Assembly (NCBI GenBank): GCA_020633655.1
Contig: JACKDF010000061.1
Coordinates: 1-5,012, forward strand
DNA from: Deferribacteres bacterium
Lineage (GTDB): Bacteria; Zhuqueibacterota; Zhuqueibacteria; Zhuqueibacterales; Geothermadaptataceae
Direction: 5' to 3'
DNA length: 5,012 nt
Part shown: piece by piece, positions 1 to 5,012 of the stretch
Layout: each line of letters opens with the position of its first letter
Position numbering within the stretch: position 1 is the first letter of the stretch
Notes under the pieces: generated by a model
What the model saw: only the letters and a program-made list of their open reading frames with translations
The model's database searches: none
What the model was told of the DNA's origin: nothing
Translations under genes and position numbers: made by a program

Positions 1-867
1 GCCGAGGTTCTGCGGGATAATGCAGAAATGCAGCTACAATTAAAGTCTCGCAACAAAGAGCTCGATAATTTATATCAGCAAATGAGCGAGAACAACCAGG
101 AATTGCGCCGGTTGAACGAATATTATTTAAACATGCTTGGTTTTGTTTCCCATGAATTACGCAGCCCTTTGGTTTCCATTCTCGGTTTTTCGGAATTGCT
201 GGAGGATGGCTATTTGGGAGAACTGAACGTGGAGCAATCGAACGCGGTCCAGGTGATCACTCGCGTCTCTCGCAACTTAATTGAGATGATCAGAAATTAC
301 CTCGATCTTTCGAAAATCGAAAATGGCGAGTTGGTTTTACAATGGCAGGAAATTGAAGTGGGAAACGATCTACTGCAACCGGTTTTTTCCGAACTGTCGA
401 GCCAATTAAGCCTGAACGACATGAAAATCGTGCACAAGGATCAGGACGCCATCACAAATATAAACATAATCGGCGACATTGATTTGCTCAAAGTCGTTTT
501 TTCCAATGTTTTTAGCAACGCGATTAAGTATGGCAAACCCCATTCGGAAATCGATCTCAACGTAAACGAGACGGATTCCGGTTTCGTTTTTTCTGTGCGA
601 AATATCGGACGTGGCATTCCATCGGACAAAATCGAAGCCATTTTCGACAAATTTTCACAGGGTATAAACAAAGATCCAAGTTTACCCCGTGGAACGGGTC
701 TTGGATTATACAATACCAAATGCATACTCGAAGCACACGAAGGGAAGATTTGGGCCGAATCGGAAGAAAAGAAATGGTTCGAAGTCAATTTTTTCCTTCC
801 ACGCAAACCCAACCAGGAAAAAGTGAGAGTCGAAATGGCCTCGCCAGGGAAGGAATTATCCCGGTAA
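1..867 (+). CDS. Sensor histidine kinase, C-terminal part (5' end outside window)
   Basis: This is the catalytic half of a two-component sensor kinase, which autophosphorylates on His from ATP and passes the phosphate to a response regulator. The frame is open from base 1, and the nine codons before the first ATG (base 28) continue the same charged helical pattern, so the true start lies upstream along with any sensor domain. Numbering codons from base 1, residues about 5-45 look like a coiled coil. The HisKA H-box follows (GFVSHELRSP, His51), then the HATPase_c domain with N-box (NVFSNAIKYG, Asn173), G1 box (NIGRGIP, from residue 201), F-box-like IFDKFSQ and G2 box (GTGLGL, 231-236). The usual G1 Asp is Asn, a substitution I recall as common in active kinases. 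No membrane segment is visible in the part present. The tail after about residue 265 is polar and probably disordered. The regulator 43 bases downstream is a natural partner by position, but it lacks the phosphoacceptor Asp, so the real phosphate target may lie elsewhere. Confidence 0.95.
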   Translation, partial: AEVLRDNAEMQLQLKSRNKELDNLYQQMSENNQELRRLNEYYLNMLGFVSHELRSPLVSILGFSELLEDGYLGELNVEQSNAVQVITRVSRNLIEMIRNYLDLSKIENGELVLQWQEIEVGNDLLQPVFSELSSQLSLNDMKIVHKDQDAITNINIIGDIDLLKVVFSNVFSNAIKYGKPHSEIDLNVNETDSGFVFSVRNIGRGIPSDKIEAIFDKFSQGINKDPSLPRGTGLGLYNTKCILEAHEGKIWAESEEKKWFEVNFFLPRKPNQEKVRVEMASPGKELSR

Positions 868-910
868 ATTAGTCGTTGCACGTTGGCTATTCCACAAGCT
901 AGAGGGATTC

Positions 911-2395
911 ATGGCACATAAAAATATCCTGCTTATTGATGAAGACACGATGTTACTGGCACGTACGCAGAAACTGTTGGAAAGCAATAATTACGACGTG
1001 ACGCTTGCCAGAAGTGCAAAAGAAGCTCGGATTGCATTGGAGCGCCGTGTACCCGATCTCATTCTGCTTTCTTCACAATTACCGGATTCAGACGCCCATA
1101 ATTTTCTCGAACAGGTTAAGGAGAATGCCGAGTGGCGATTTTTGCCTGTCATCGTTTTCACAAACCAGGATGAGCTTGAGGACGAGCGTCTGAAGGGCTT
1201 GCGGCTTGGGGTTATGGATTACCTGCGCAAACCATTCAAAGATGAAGACTTGCGTATTCACATTGAAAATATATTGGCATTCTATGAAGTCAAAATCCAA
1301 ACAAATAAAGAGATTTTAGTCCCGTCGCAGGACCGCCTGCTGAAATACATGACGGATCATGGAATTCGTGTATTGATACCCGGTGTGCGTCGCGCGGCCA
1401 AGTTAGGCTACGAATATCCCGAAGCCGCACAAATATTGCGTCCTGAGGAATTGGGCGGTGAGATTTATATACTGGAAAGCATGGCGAAGGCCGGCATGCT
1501 CGAGCGCGTCTTTCACGATACGATCCACATGTGTCCGGATTGTGGTCACCACGATCTCAATTTTCGAGAGATTTGCCCGCAATGCCAGGCAGCGGACATC
1601 GATGCCATGCGCATGTTGACCTGCGATCACTGCGGATTCCGTAGTCTTGAAAACAAATTTCATTCAGAAAACGGAATGCAATGCCCACACTGCCTGGAAT
1701 TTTTTCAGCTCAAAAACCTGGACTACGACATCAGCACTTCGGCAATGCAGGTTTGCAACGAATGCAAAAGCCAATTTACCGAACCGATCGTCAATTGCCG
1801 CTGCATGAACTGCAATGCACTTTTTGACATGTCTTCAGCTCTGGTGCGGAAAATATATTCCTACAAATTCATTCAAAATACGCACGAAAACAAAAGCGAT
1901 ACCAATCCATATTTAAAACTTTCCTTTGCCCAAAGCGATATTGAATCACTCATCAAATCACAAAAACTGCACAATACGGACAATGCGTCCTTTGCCCAGG
2001 AAGCAGGCAAATGCATATCCGAGGCCATCAAAACCCAGGGCGATGTCACGGTTTTAGCCCTTCATTTCAATAAAACCGAATCGGTCAATGACTTAAACTA
2101 CGATAATTTTCTCGAACTCTTTGAAAAAATAACCCGGTCGTTACGCGAAGTCCTGCGCCGCAACGATTTAATTACTATCGTTTCCACCGATGAACTGCAC
2201 GTGCTCCTGCCCGAAACTTCCTTCCGCATGGCACGCATCATTGCAAATCGCTTGCTGAACTCACTGAAACGCCTCGAATATGACCTGGAACTTCAGCTCA
2301 ATATGGCAAGCTATCCCGATGATGGTGTTACTTTTGAACAGCTTCTGGACGTGCTGAAAATAGGTGTTGTCAGCACGCATCAGTTTTCCGGATAA
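911..2395 (+). CDS. REC-TackOD1-GGDEF-like regulator with degenerate receiver and cyclase domains
   Basis: This is a cytoplasmic signalling protein of 494 residues. Residues 4-125 form a CheY-like receiver fold: acidic cluster D10/E11/D12, conserved Thr84 in VIVFTNQ and Lys107 in RKPF are present. The phosphoacceptor Asp expected after LILL is Ser54. Residues about 140-205 are a helical, winged-helix-like linker. Residues 208-301 carry six CxxC pairs (C208/211, 222/225, 238/241, 258/261, 282/285, 298/301) plus C296. Segments such as DLNFREICPQC and LDYD match my memory of the bacterial TackOD1 (thaumarchaeal output domain 1) metal-binding family. Residues about 370-490 resemble a GGDEF domain: LREVLRRNDL and HVLLPETS flank STDEL (425-429) in place of GGDEF, and the early metal-binding Asp region reads LALHFNK. 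Cyclase activity is therefore unlikely. The ATG directly precedes receiver strand 1, with AGAGGG at 901-906 as ribosome site. It probably shares a transcript with the upstream kinase. Domain calls are firm for REC, good for TackOD1 and moderate for GGDEF-like; the signal sensed is unknown. Confidence 0.9.
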   Translation: MAHKNILLIDEDTMLLARTQKLLESNNYDVTLARSAKEARIALERRVPDLILLSSQLPDSDAHNFLEQVKENAEWRFLPVIVFTNQDELEDERLKGLRLGVMDYLRKPFKDEDLRIHIENILAFYEVKIQTNKEILVPSQDRLLKYMTDHGIRVLIPGVRRAAKLGYEYPEAAQILRPEELGGEIYILESMAKAGMLERVFHDTIHMCPDCGHHDLNFREICPQCQAADIDAMRMLTCDHCGFRSLENKFHSENGMQCPHCLEFFQLKNLDYDISTSAMQVCNECKSQFTEPIVNCRCMNCNALFDMSSALVRKIYSYKFIQNTHENKSDTNPYLKLSFAQSDIESLIKSQKLHNTDNASFAQEAGKCISEAIKTQGDVTVLALHFNKTESVNDLNYDNFLELFEKITRSLREVLRRNDLITIVSTDELHVLLPETSFRMARIIANRLLNSLKRLEYDLELQLNMASYPDDGVTFEQLLDVLKIGVVSTHQFSG

Positions 2396-2447
2396 TCCGT
2401 TTCTTCTTCGATTCGGCTCATACTTCGATCCCCTCGCTGTATCATTT

Positions 2448-2488
2448 TGCAGGTCAATGCACATTGCTTGCACTCTCGCTTTTTTTTT
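2448..2488 (+). terminator. Possible weak terminator: imperfect hairpin then T-run
   Basis: Bases 2448-2458 can pair with 2463-2472 around a GCAC loop, giving ten pairs with two G-T wobbles and one bulged C at 2455. Nine T follow at 2480-2488, but seven bases (CTCTCGC) separate stem and T-run, which is atypical for an intrinsic terminator. The position, about 50 bases after the stop of the TackOD1 regulator and before a new gene set, suits a terminator. The stem is weak, so this is tentative. Confidence 0.3.
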
Positions 2489-2496
2489 CTTATCTT
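2468..2496 (+). promoter_or_regulatory. Weak sigma70-like promoter candidate ahead of the YkgJ-family gene
   Basis: TTGCAC at 2468-2473 and TATCTT at 2491-2496 are separated by 17 bases, which is the ideal spacing, but they match the consensus at only 3/6 and 4/6 positions. Transcription would begin near 2503, leaving a leader of about 40 bases. An alternative -10 is TATAAA at 2523-2528, which has no matching -35 and would give a very short leader. The candidate overlaps the putative terminator. A promoter somewhere in this 146-base gap is plausible; this exact site is a guess. Confidence 0.2.
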
Positions 2497-2541
2497 TTCG
2501 CCCTAATTGGCACAACATTTCATATAAAAATAGAACGATAA

Positions 2542-3048
2542 ATGATCGAACAAAACGGAAACGAAGAACCCAATTTCTTTGCCCCTGGTTTGAAATTTTC
2601 CTGCCAGCAAGGCTGTGCTGCTTGTTGCACAATCCCTGGATGGGTTGGAATAACGGAAGAGGATGCAAAGAAAATGGCGGAAATACTTGGCGTTAAACTC
2701 AATCAATTTTTAGCAAAATACACACACCGAAAAGATGGTGAGCTTCGTCTCAATGAGCGTCTCGACCACGCCTGCGCAATGCTGAGCAGTGATAATGCCT
2801 ATTGCATGGTGCACGCTGCCCGGCCACAGCAATGTCGTACCTATCCTTTCTGGGATGAAATTCTGGTAAATGAATTCGTCTGGGTTTTGGAACAGCGTAC
2901 GTGTCCGGGCATCAATAAAGGCCGAATCTACACAGAACAGGAAATACTAAAAATCAACCGGGATGAGGAACAAGCATCCGGGTACGAAAATATTCCGGGC
3001 AACCAGACAAATGGAAAAACATCTTTTTCTGGAGAAGACCAATTGTGA
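2542..3048 (+). CDS. YkgJ-family cysteine cluster (CxxxCxxCC) protein
   Basis: This is a small soluble protein of 168 residues from the family with a putative zinc- or iron-binding Cys cluster (YkgJ/CxxCxxCC type). The biochemical role of most members is unknown. The signature is C21-x3-C25-x2-C28-C29 near the N-terminus, followed by C78, C88, C98 and C121. The segment C88-MVHAARPQQ-C98 followed by RTYPFW, and then TCPG at 120-123, are typical of the family. Residues from about 145 to the end are polar and low in hydrophobics, probably a disordered tail. A TAA lies immediately before the ATG in the same frame, so translation cannot begin further upstream. No strong Shine-Dalgarno sequence is visible, only A-rich DNA. 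The stop codon overlaps the GTG start of the lipid kinase by four bases, which implies co-expression. Family assignment is confident; the metal and function are not shown by the sequence. Confidence 0.92.
   Translation: MIEQNGNEEPNFFAPGLKFSCQQGCAACCTIPGWVGITEEDAKKMAEILGVKLNQFLAKYTHRKDGELRLNERLDHACAMLSSDNAYCMVHAARPQQCRTYPFWDEILVNEFVWVLEQRTCPGINKGRIYTEQEILKINRDEEQASGYENIPGNQTNGKTSFSGEDQL
3031..3037 (+). promoter_or_regulatory. Ribosome binding site supporting the GTG start of the lipid kinase
   Basis: GGAGAAG lies inside the end of the YkgJ-family gene, seven bases before the GTG at 3045. The next in-frame ATG of the kinase is deep inside the protein (residue 127), past the nucleotide-binding motifs, so this site and the GTGA overlap decide in favour of the GTG start. 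Confidence 0.7.
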
Positions 3049-3977
3049 GCCCTAAAATTGTCGGTATTATCAATCCTGTTGCCGGGCACAGGAAAACTCG
3101 CCAAAGCTGGGAGGTATTTTCACGCACACTGCAGAATGCAGGTCTCGCTTGTGAGGCCGTTGAAACGGATGCACCAGGCGCCGCCACACGGCTTACGCAG
3201 CACGCCATTAAAAACGGCGCTGACATTATTTTAGCAGTCGGCGGGGATGGCACTGTGAGCGAAGTTGTAAACGGATTTTATGAGAATGGCAACCTGCTAA
3301 GCCAAGACGTAAAATTAGCGATTCTGCCCAAAGGCACAGGCACAGATTTTTACCGGGGATTAGCAATTTCGAGCCAGCCAGAGCATGTTGCTGCCTTAAT
3401 CCAAAAAGACGCATGTGTGAAAATGGATGTCGGTATTGTCACTTACACAACGCTTGAGGGGAATACCCGCACGCATTATTTTGCAAATATCGCTGATTTG
3501 GGATACGGTGGTGCACTGATTTATCGTATCAACGGTCTGACCAAACTCCTCGGTGGCTCCGCAGCCTATTTATTAGGTTTACTGTACAATCTGTTTAAAT
3601 ACCACAATGGCAAACTGCACTTCAGGCTGGACGATGGCGAAACTCAGGAAGGCACTTTTCTCGCAGTTATCGCGGCAAATGGCCGCTGCTTCGGCGGCGG
3701 GATGTGGATTGCTCCGGACGCACTACTCGATGACGGTTTGCTGGATTGTGTTCTCATCGGCGACTTGAGCAAACTCAGTATTTTAGGTAACATTCACCGC
3801 CTCTACCGCGGAACGATCAAAAATCACCCCAAAGCTATCACCGCACGTGCGCGCAAACTCGAAGTATGGTCCGATACAGAAGTTCTGGTTGAGCGTGATG
3901 GTGAATTTGCCGGCAAACTCCCTGTAACATTTGAAATTTTACCAGCCCAGATTAATTTGTTAAATTCAGCTGAGTGA
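3045..3977 (+). CDS. Diacylglycerol kinase-like lipid kinase (YegS/DgkB/BmrU family)
   Basis: This is an ATP-dependent lipid kinase of 310 residues, the usual full length for the family. Members phosphorylate diacylglycerol or related lipids at the inner membrane face, often to return diacylglycerol to phospholipid synthesis; the substrate here is not determined. The N-terminal nucleotide-binding domain shows INPVAG (9-14), GGDGT (66-70) and LPKGTGTDFYR (94-104), the last being the GTxND loop with Thr100 in place of the common Asn. The C-terminal beta-rich domain carries NIADLGYGG (148-156), GGGMWIAPDALLDDG (217-231), and DGE (285-287), whose Asp and Glu correspond to the catalytic acidic pair described for DgkB. 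There is no signal peptide or clear transmembrane helix; a modest hydrophobic stretch at about 172-184 is part of the fold. It begins with GTG, overlaps the YkgJ-family stop by four bases and has a Shine-Dalgarno site at 3031-3037, so coupled translation is likely. Confidence 0.95.
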   Translation: MSPKIVGIINPVAGHRKTRQSWEVFSRTLQNAGLACEAVETDAPGAATRLTQHAIKNGADIILAVGGDGTVSEVVNGFYENGNLLSQDVKLAILPKGTGTDFYRGLAISSQPEHVAALIQKDACVKMDVGIVTYTTLEGNTRTHYFANIADLGYGGALIYRINGLTKLLGGSAAYLLGLLYNLFKYHNGKLHFRLDDGETQEGTFLAVIAANGRCFGGGMWIAPDALLDDGLLDCVLIGDLSKLSILGNIHRLYRGTIKNHPKAITARARKLEVWSDTEVLVERDGEFAGKLPVTFEILPAQINLLNSAE

Positions 3978-3992
3978 TTTAACAAAAGAGTT

Positions 3993-4019
3993 TTGGCAAC
4001 GGCTTGGAAACAGTATGAC
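3993..4019 (+). promoter_or_regulatory. Weak promoter-like pair before the HD gene
   Basis: TTGGCA at 3993-3998 (5/6 to the -35 consensus) and TATGAC at 4014-4019 (4/6 to the -10) lie 15 bases apart, shorter than ideal, in the 67-base gap between the lipid kinase and the HD gene. Start of transcription would fall close to the ribosome site at 4032. The HD gene may equally be read from the upstream operon. Confidence 0.15.
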
Positions 4020-4044
4020 AGGTTGAAACACAGAGGAATAAATC

Positions 4045-4617
4045 ATGACACGAAACGATGCCTACACGTTGATGACACAATGGACGGAAAACGACAATCT
4101 CCGTCGCCATATGCTTGCTGTTGAGGCAGCAATGGTAGAATATGCACGAAAATACAAGGAAGATGAGGAGCTTTGGGCCGTCGTTGGCTTGCTCCACGAC
4201 ATGGATTACGAAAAGCATCCAACAGCGGAAGAGCATCCCTATGTCGCCGTAAAATACTTGCAGGAGCAGGGCGTATCCGAAGAAATTACACATGCAATTC
4301 TCGCTCACGCGTCCTATACCGGAGTCACACCCGTCAATCTCATGGAAAAAGTTCTGCTTGCAGTGGATGAGTTATGCGGCTTTGTCACGGCTTGTGTGTA
4401 CGTTCGGCCATCGCGAAGCATTCACGATCTCACGCCAAAATCGGTGAAAAAGAAAATGAAATCGATTGGTTTTTCCCGTGCGGTAAATCGTGAAGACATT
4501 ACAAAAGGTGCTGAGTTGCTCGGTGTCTCACTGGATGAGCACATTCAAACAGTAATCGACGGCATGCGGCGTGTGGCAGATGATTTGGATTTAGCAGGGA
4601 CTTTAGAGCACAATTAA
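4045..4617 (+). CDS. HD-domain protein (putative metal-dependent phosphohydrolase)
   Basis: This is a soluble 190-residue protein of the HD superfamily, whose members use bound divalent metal to hydrolyse phosphate esters such as nucleotides. The specific substrate of this subfamily is unknown to me. The metal-binding pattern is complete: His22 (LRRHMLAVE), His51-Asp52 (GLLHDMDYEKHP), further histidines at 64, 83 and 88 (AILAHASYTG), and Asp108 (LLAVDELCGF). The C-terminal part with VRPSRSIHDL and SVKKKMK, then AVNREDITKGAELLG, matches a widespread bacterial group of short stand-alone HD proteins of about 185-190 residues. The length agrees with a full-length member. An in-frame TAA at 4039-4041 rules out an earlier start, and AGAGGA at 4032-4037 lies seven bases before the ATG. 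It follows the lipid kinase after 67 bases with no evident terminator between, so it may be the last gene of the same operon. Confidence 0.93.
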   Translation: MTRNDAYTLMTQWTENDNLRRHMLAVEAAMVEYARKYKEDEELWAVVGLLHDMDYEKHPTAEEHPYVAVKYLQEQGVSEEITHAILAHASYTGVTPVNLMEKVLLAVDELCGFVTACVYVRPSRSIHDLTPKSVKKKMKSIGFSRAVNREDITKGAELLGVSLDEHIQTVIDGMRRVADDLDLAGTLEHN

Positions 4618-5012
4618 TGAACTTTTGCAAACTGGCGCAAAAAACTAAAGTATCCTGGTAAGACAATAAAGTATTGAAGCACCGTTGAACATCACTCCAT
4701 AACCTGGTTTACTCATGCGTTGCTTAGTATTGACGATGGGTAGAGGGTATCCCCTGCTCAATCCTGGTATTTAGAAATTATGCCGGTTATAAGTTTTTAA
4801 GAATTTTCATAACAAGTCACTTGAAAAAAAACCTGCGCTTTCCATAAAATCGTAACCACCACCTAATTTCAACTCTGTTCAGAAGCACTCTCACATTAGC
4901 ACATTGCGCCACTATTTTCCATATCCCTCGAGACTGTTTAAAAAGGGATAAACCGGACATTGAACCTGTTTGCACTGAGTAAAGTCCTAGTGTCGAAACG
5001 CCCGGTTCCACG
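4618..5012. other. Intergenic region without a recognised gene
   Basis: These 395 bases hold no open frame with recognisable protein features on either strand. I see no tRNA or rRNA, no CRISPR-like repeat spacing and no insertion-sequence end. There is no strong GC-rich hairpin followed by T after the HD gene. AT-rich stretches occur around 4770-4860, including a run of A at 4823-4830. A set of nested inverted repeats occupies 4951-5007 and is described separately. The region could be a spacer, a promoter region for a gene beyond the window, or degraded sequence. Confidence 0.6.
4951..5007. repeat. Nested short inverted repeats, possible structured element
   Basis: Three arm pairs nest in order: AACCGG (4951-4956) with CCGGTT (5002-5007), GTTT (4968-4971) with AAAC (4996-4999), and CACT (4973-4976) with AGTG (4989-4992), leaving a 12-base central loop. 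Each arm is perfect but short and the internal loops are sizeable. Co-linear nesting suggests a folded RNA or a cruciform protein-binding site, but chance pairing in non-coding DNA is also possible, and the window ends five bases after it. Confidence 0.25.

Noticed and set aside
601..615. Asn for Asp in the kinase G1 box as a sign of a dead kinase
   Set aside because: All other ATP-binding boxes and the His are intact, and I recall this substitution in many functional kinases, so it is not strong evidence of inactivity.
441..881. Minus-strand open frame of 146 codons opposite the histidine kinase
   Set aside because: It is the antisense shadow of the HATPase domain, whose motifs are clear on the + strand.
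2364..2696. Plus-strand open frame of 110 codons spanning the gap between the regulator and the YkgJ-family gene
   Set aside because: It overlaps the ends of two well-supported genes in another frame, and its translation is rich in Phe and Arg with no domain pattern.
4623..4642. Short hairpin TTTTGC/GCAAAA just after the HD gene as a terminator
   Set aside because: The six-pair AT-rich stem with an eight-base loop is followed by A rather than T on the + strand, so it does not fit an intrinsic terminator for the HD gene.
4641..4770. Minus-strand frame of roughly 38 codons in the gene-free tail
   Set aside because: It is bounded by stops on both sides, is very short and shows no similarity I recognise; it is expected by chance.
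4950..4976. tRNA T-arm-like GGTTCAATGTCC on the minus strand
   Set aside because: The closing pair and arm stem do not form properly and no acceptor or anticodon arm is found nearby.
4817..5011. Minus-strand open frame of 64 codons starting with GTG at the window edge
   Set aside because: It has no recognisable motif, has unusual composition (FFF, WW runs over AT-rich DNA) and no visible ribosome site within the window. It could only be judged with sequence beyond the edge.

Overview
This is a bacterial chromosomal segment. Its genes are compact, intron-free, all on the + strand, use the standard code, and mostly have Shine-Dalgarno-like starts. Base composition is moderate to slightly AT-rich. 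Nothing seen here fixes the phylum. The gene content (a sensor kinase, a Cys-rich TackOD1-type regulator, a YkgJ-type Cys-cluster protein, a diacylglycerol-kinase-like lipid kinase and an HD-domain protein) would suit an environmental bacterium, possibly from an under-sampled lineage, but that is inference. No mobile element, CRISPR array, tRNA or rRNA was found.

Region 1-2395 is a signalling block. The window opens inside a sensor histidine kinase that has lost its N-terminus to the window edge (1-867). After 43 bases comes a 494-residue regulator (911-2395) with a receiver-like domain, a six-CxxC metal-binding TackOD1-like domain and a GGDEF-like domain. The receiver has Ser where the phosphoacceptor Asp should be, and the GGDEF signature is degraded to STDEL. 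The protein therefore looks like a three-part sensor or scaffold without the usual phosphorylation site or cyclase activity. This is the most unusual object in the window.

Region 2396-2541 is a 146-base gap with an imperfect hairpin, a run of nine T and a weak promoter candidate. It probably separates two transcription units.

Region 2542-4617 holds three co-directional genes: a YkgJ-family CxxxCxxCC protein, a YegS/DgkB-type lipid kinase whose GTG start overlaps the preceding stop by four bases, and, 67 bases later, an HD-domain phosphohydrolase-like protein. The overlap makes translational coupling of the first two likely. The HD gene may share the transcript or have its own weak promoter.

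Region 4618-5012 (395 bases) has no convincing gene. It contains a set of nested short inverted repeats near the window end that may be chance or part of a structured element cut off by the edge.
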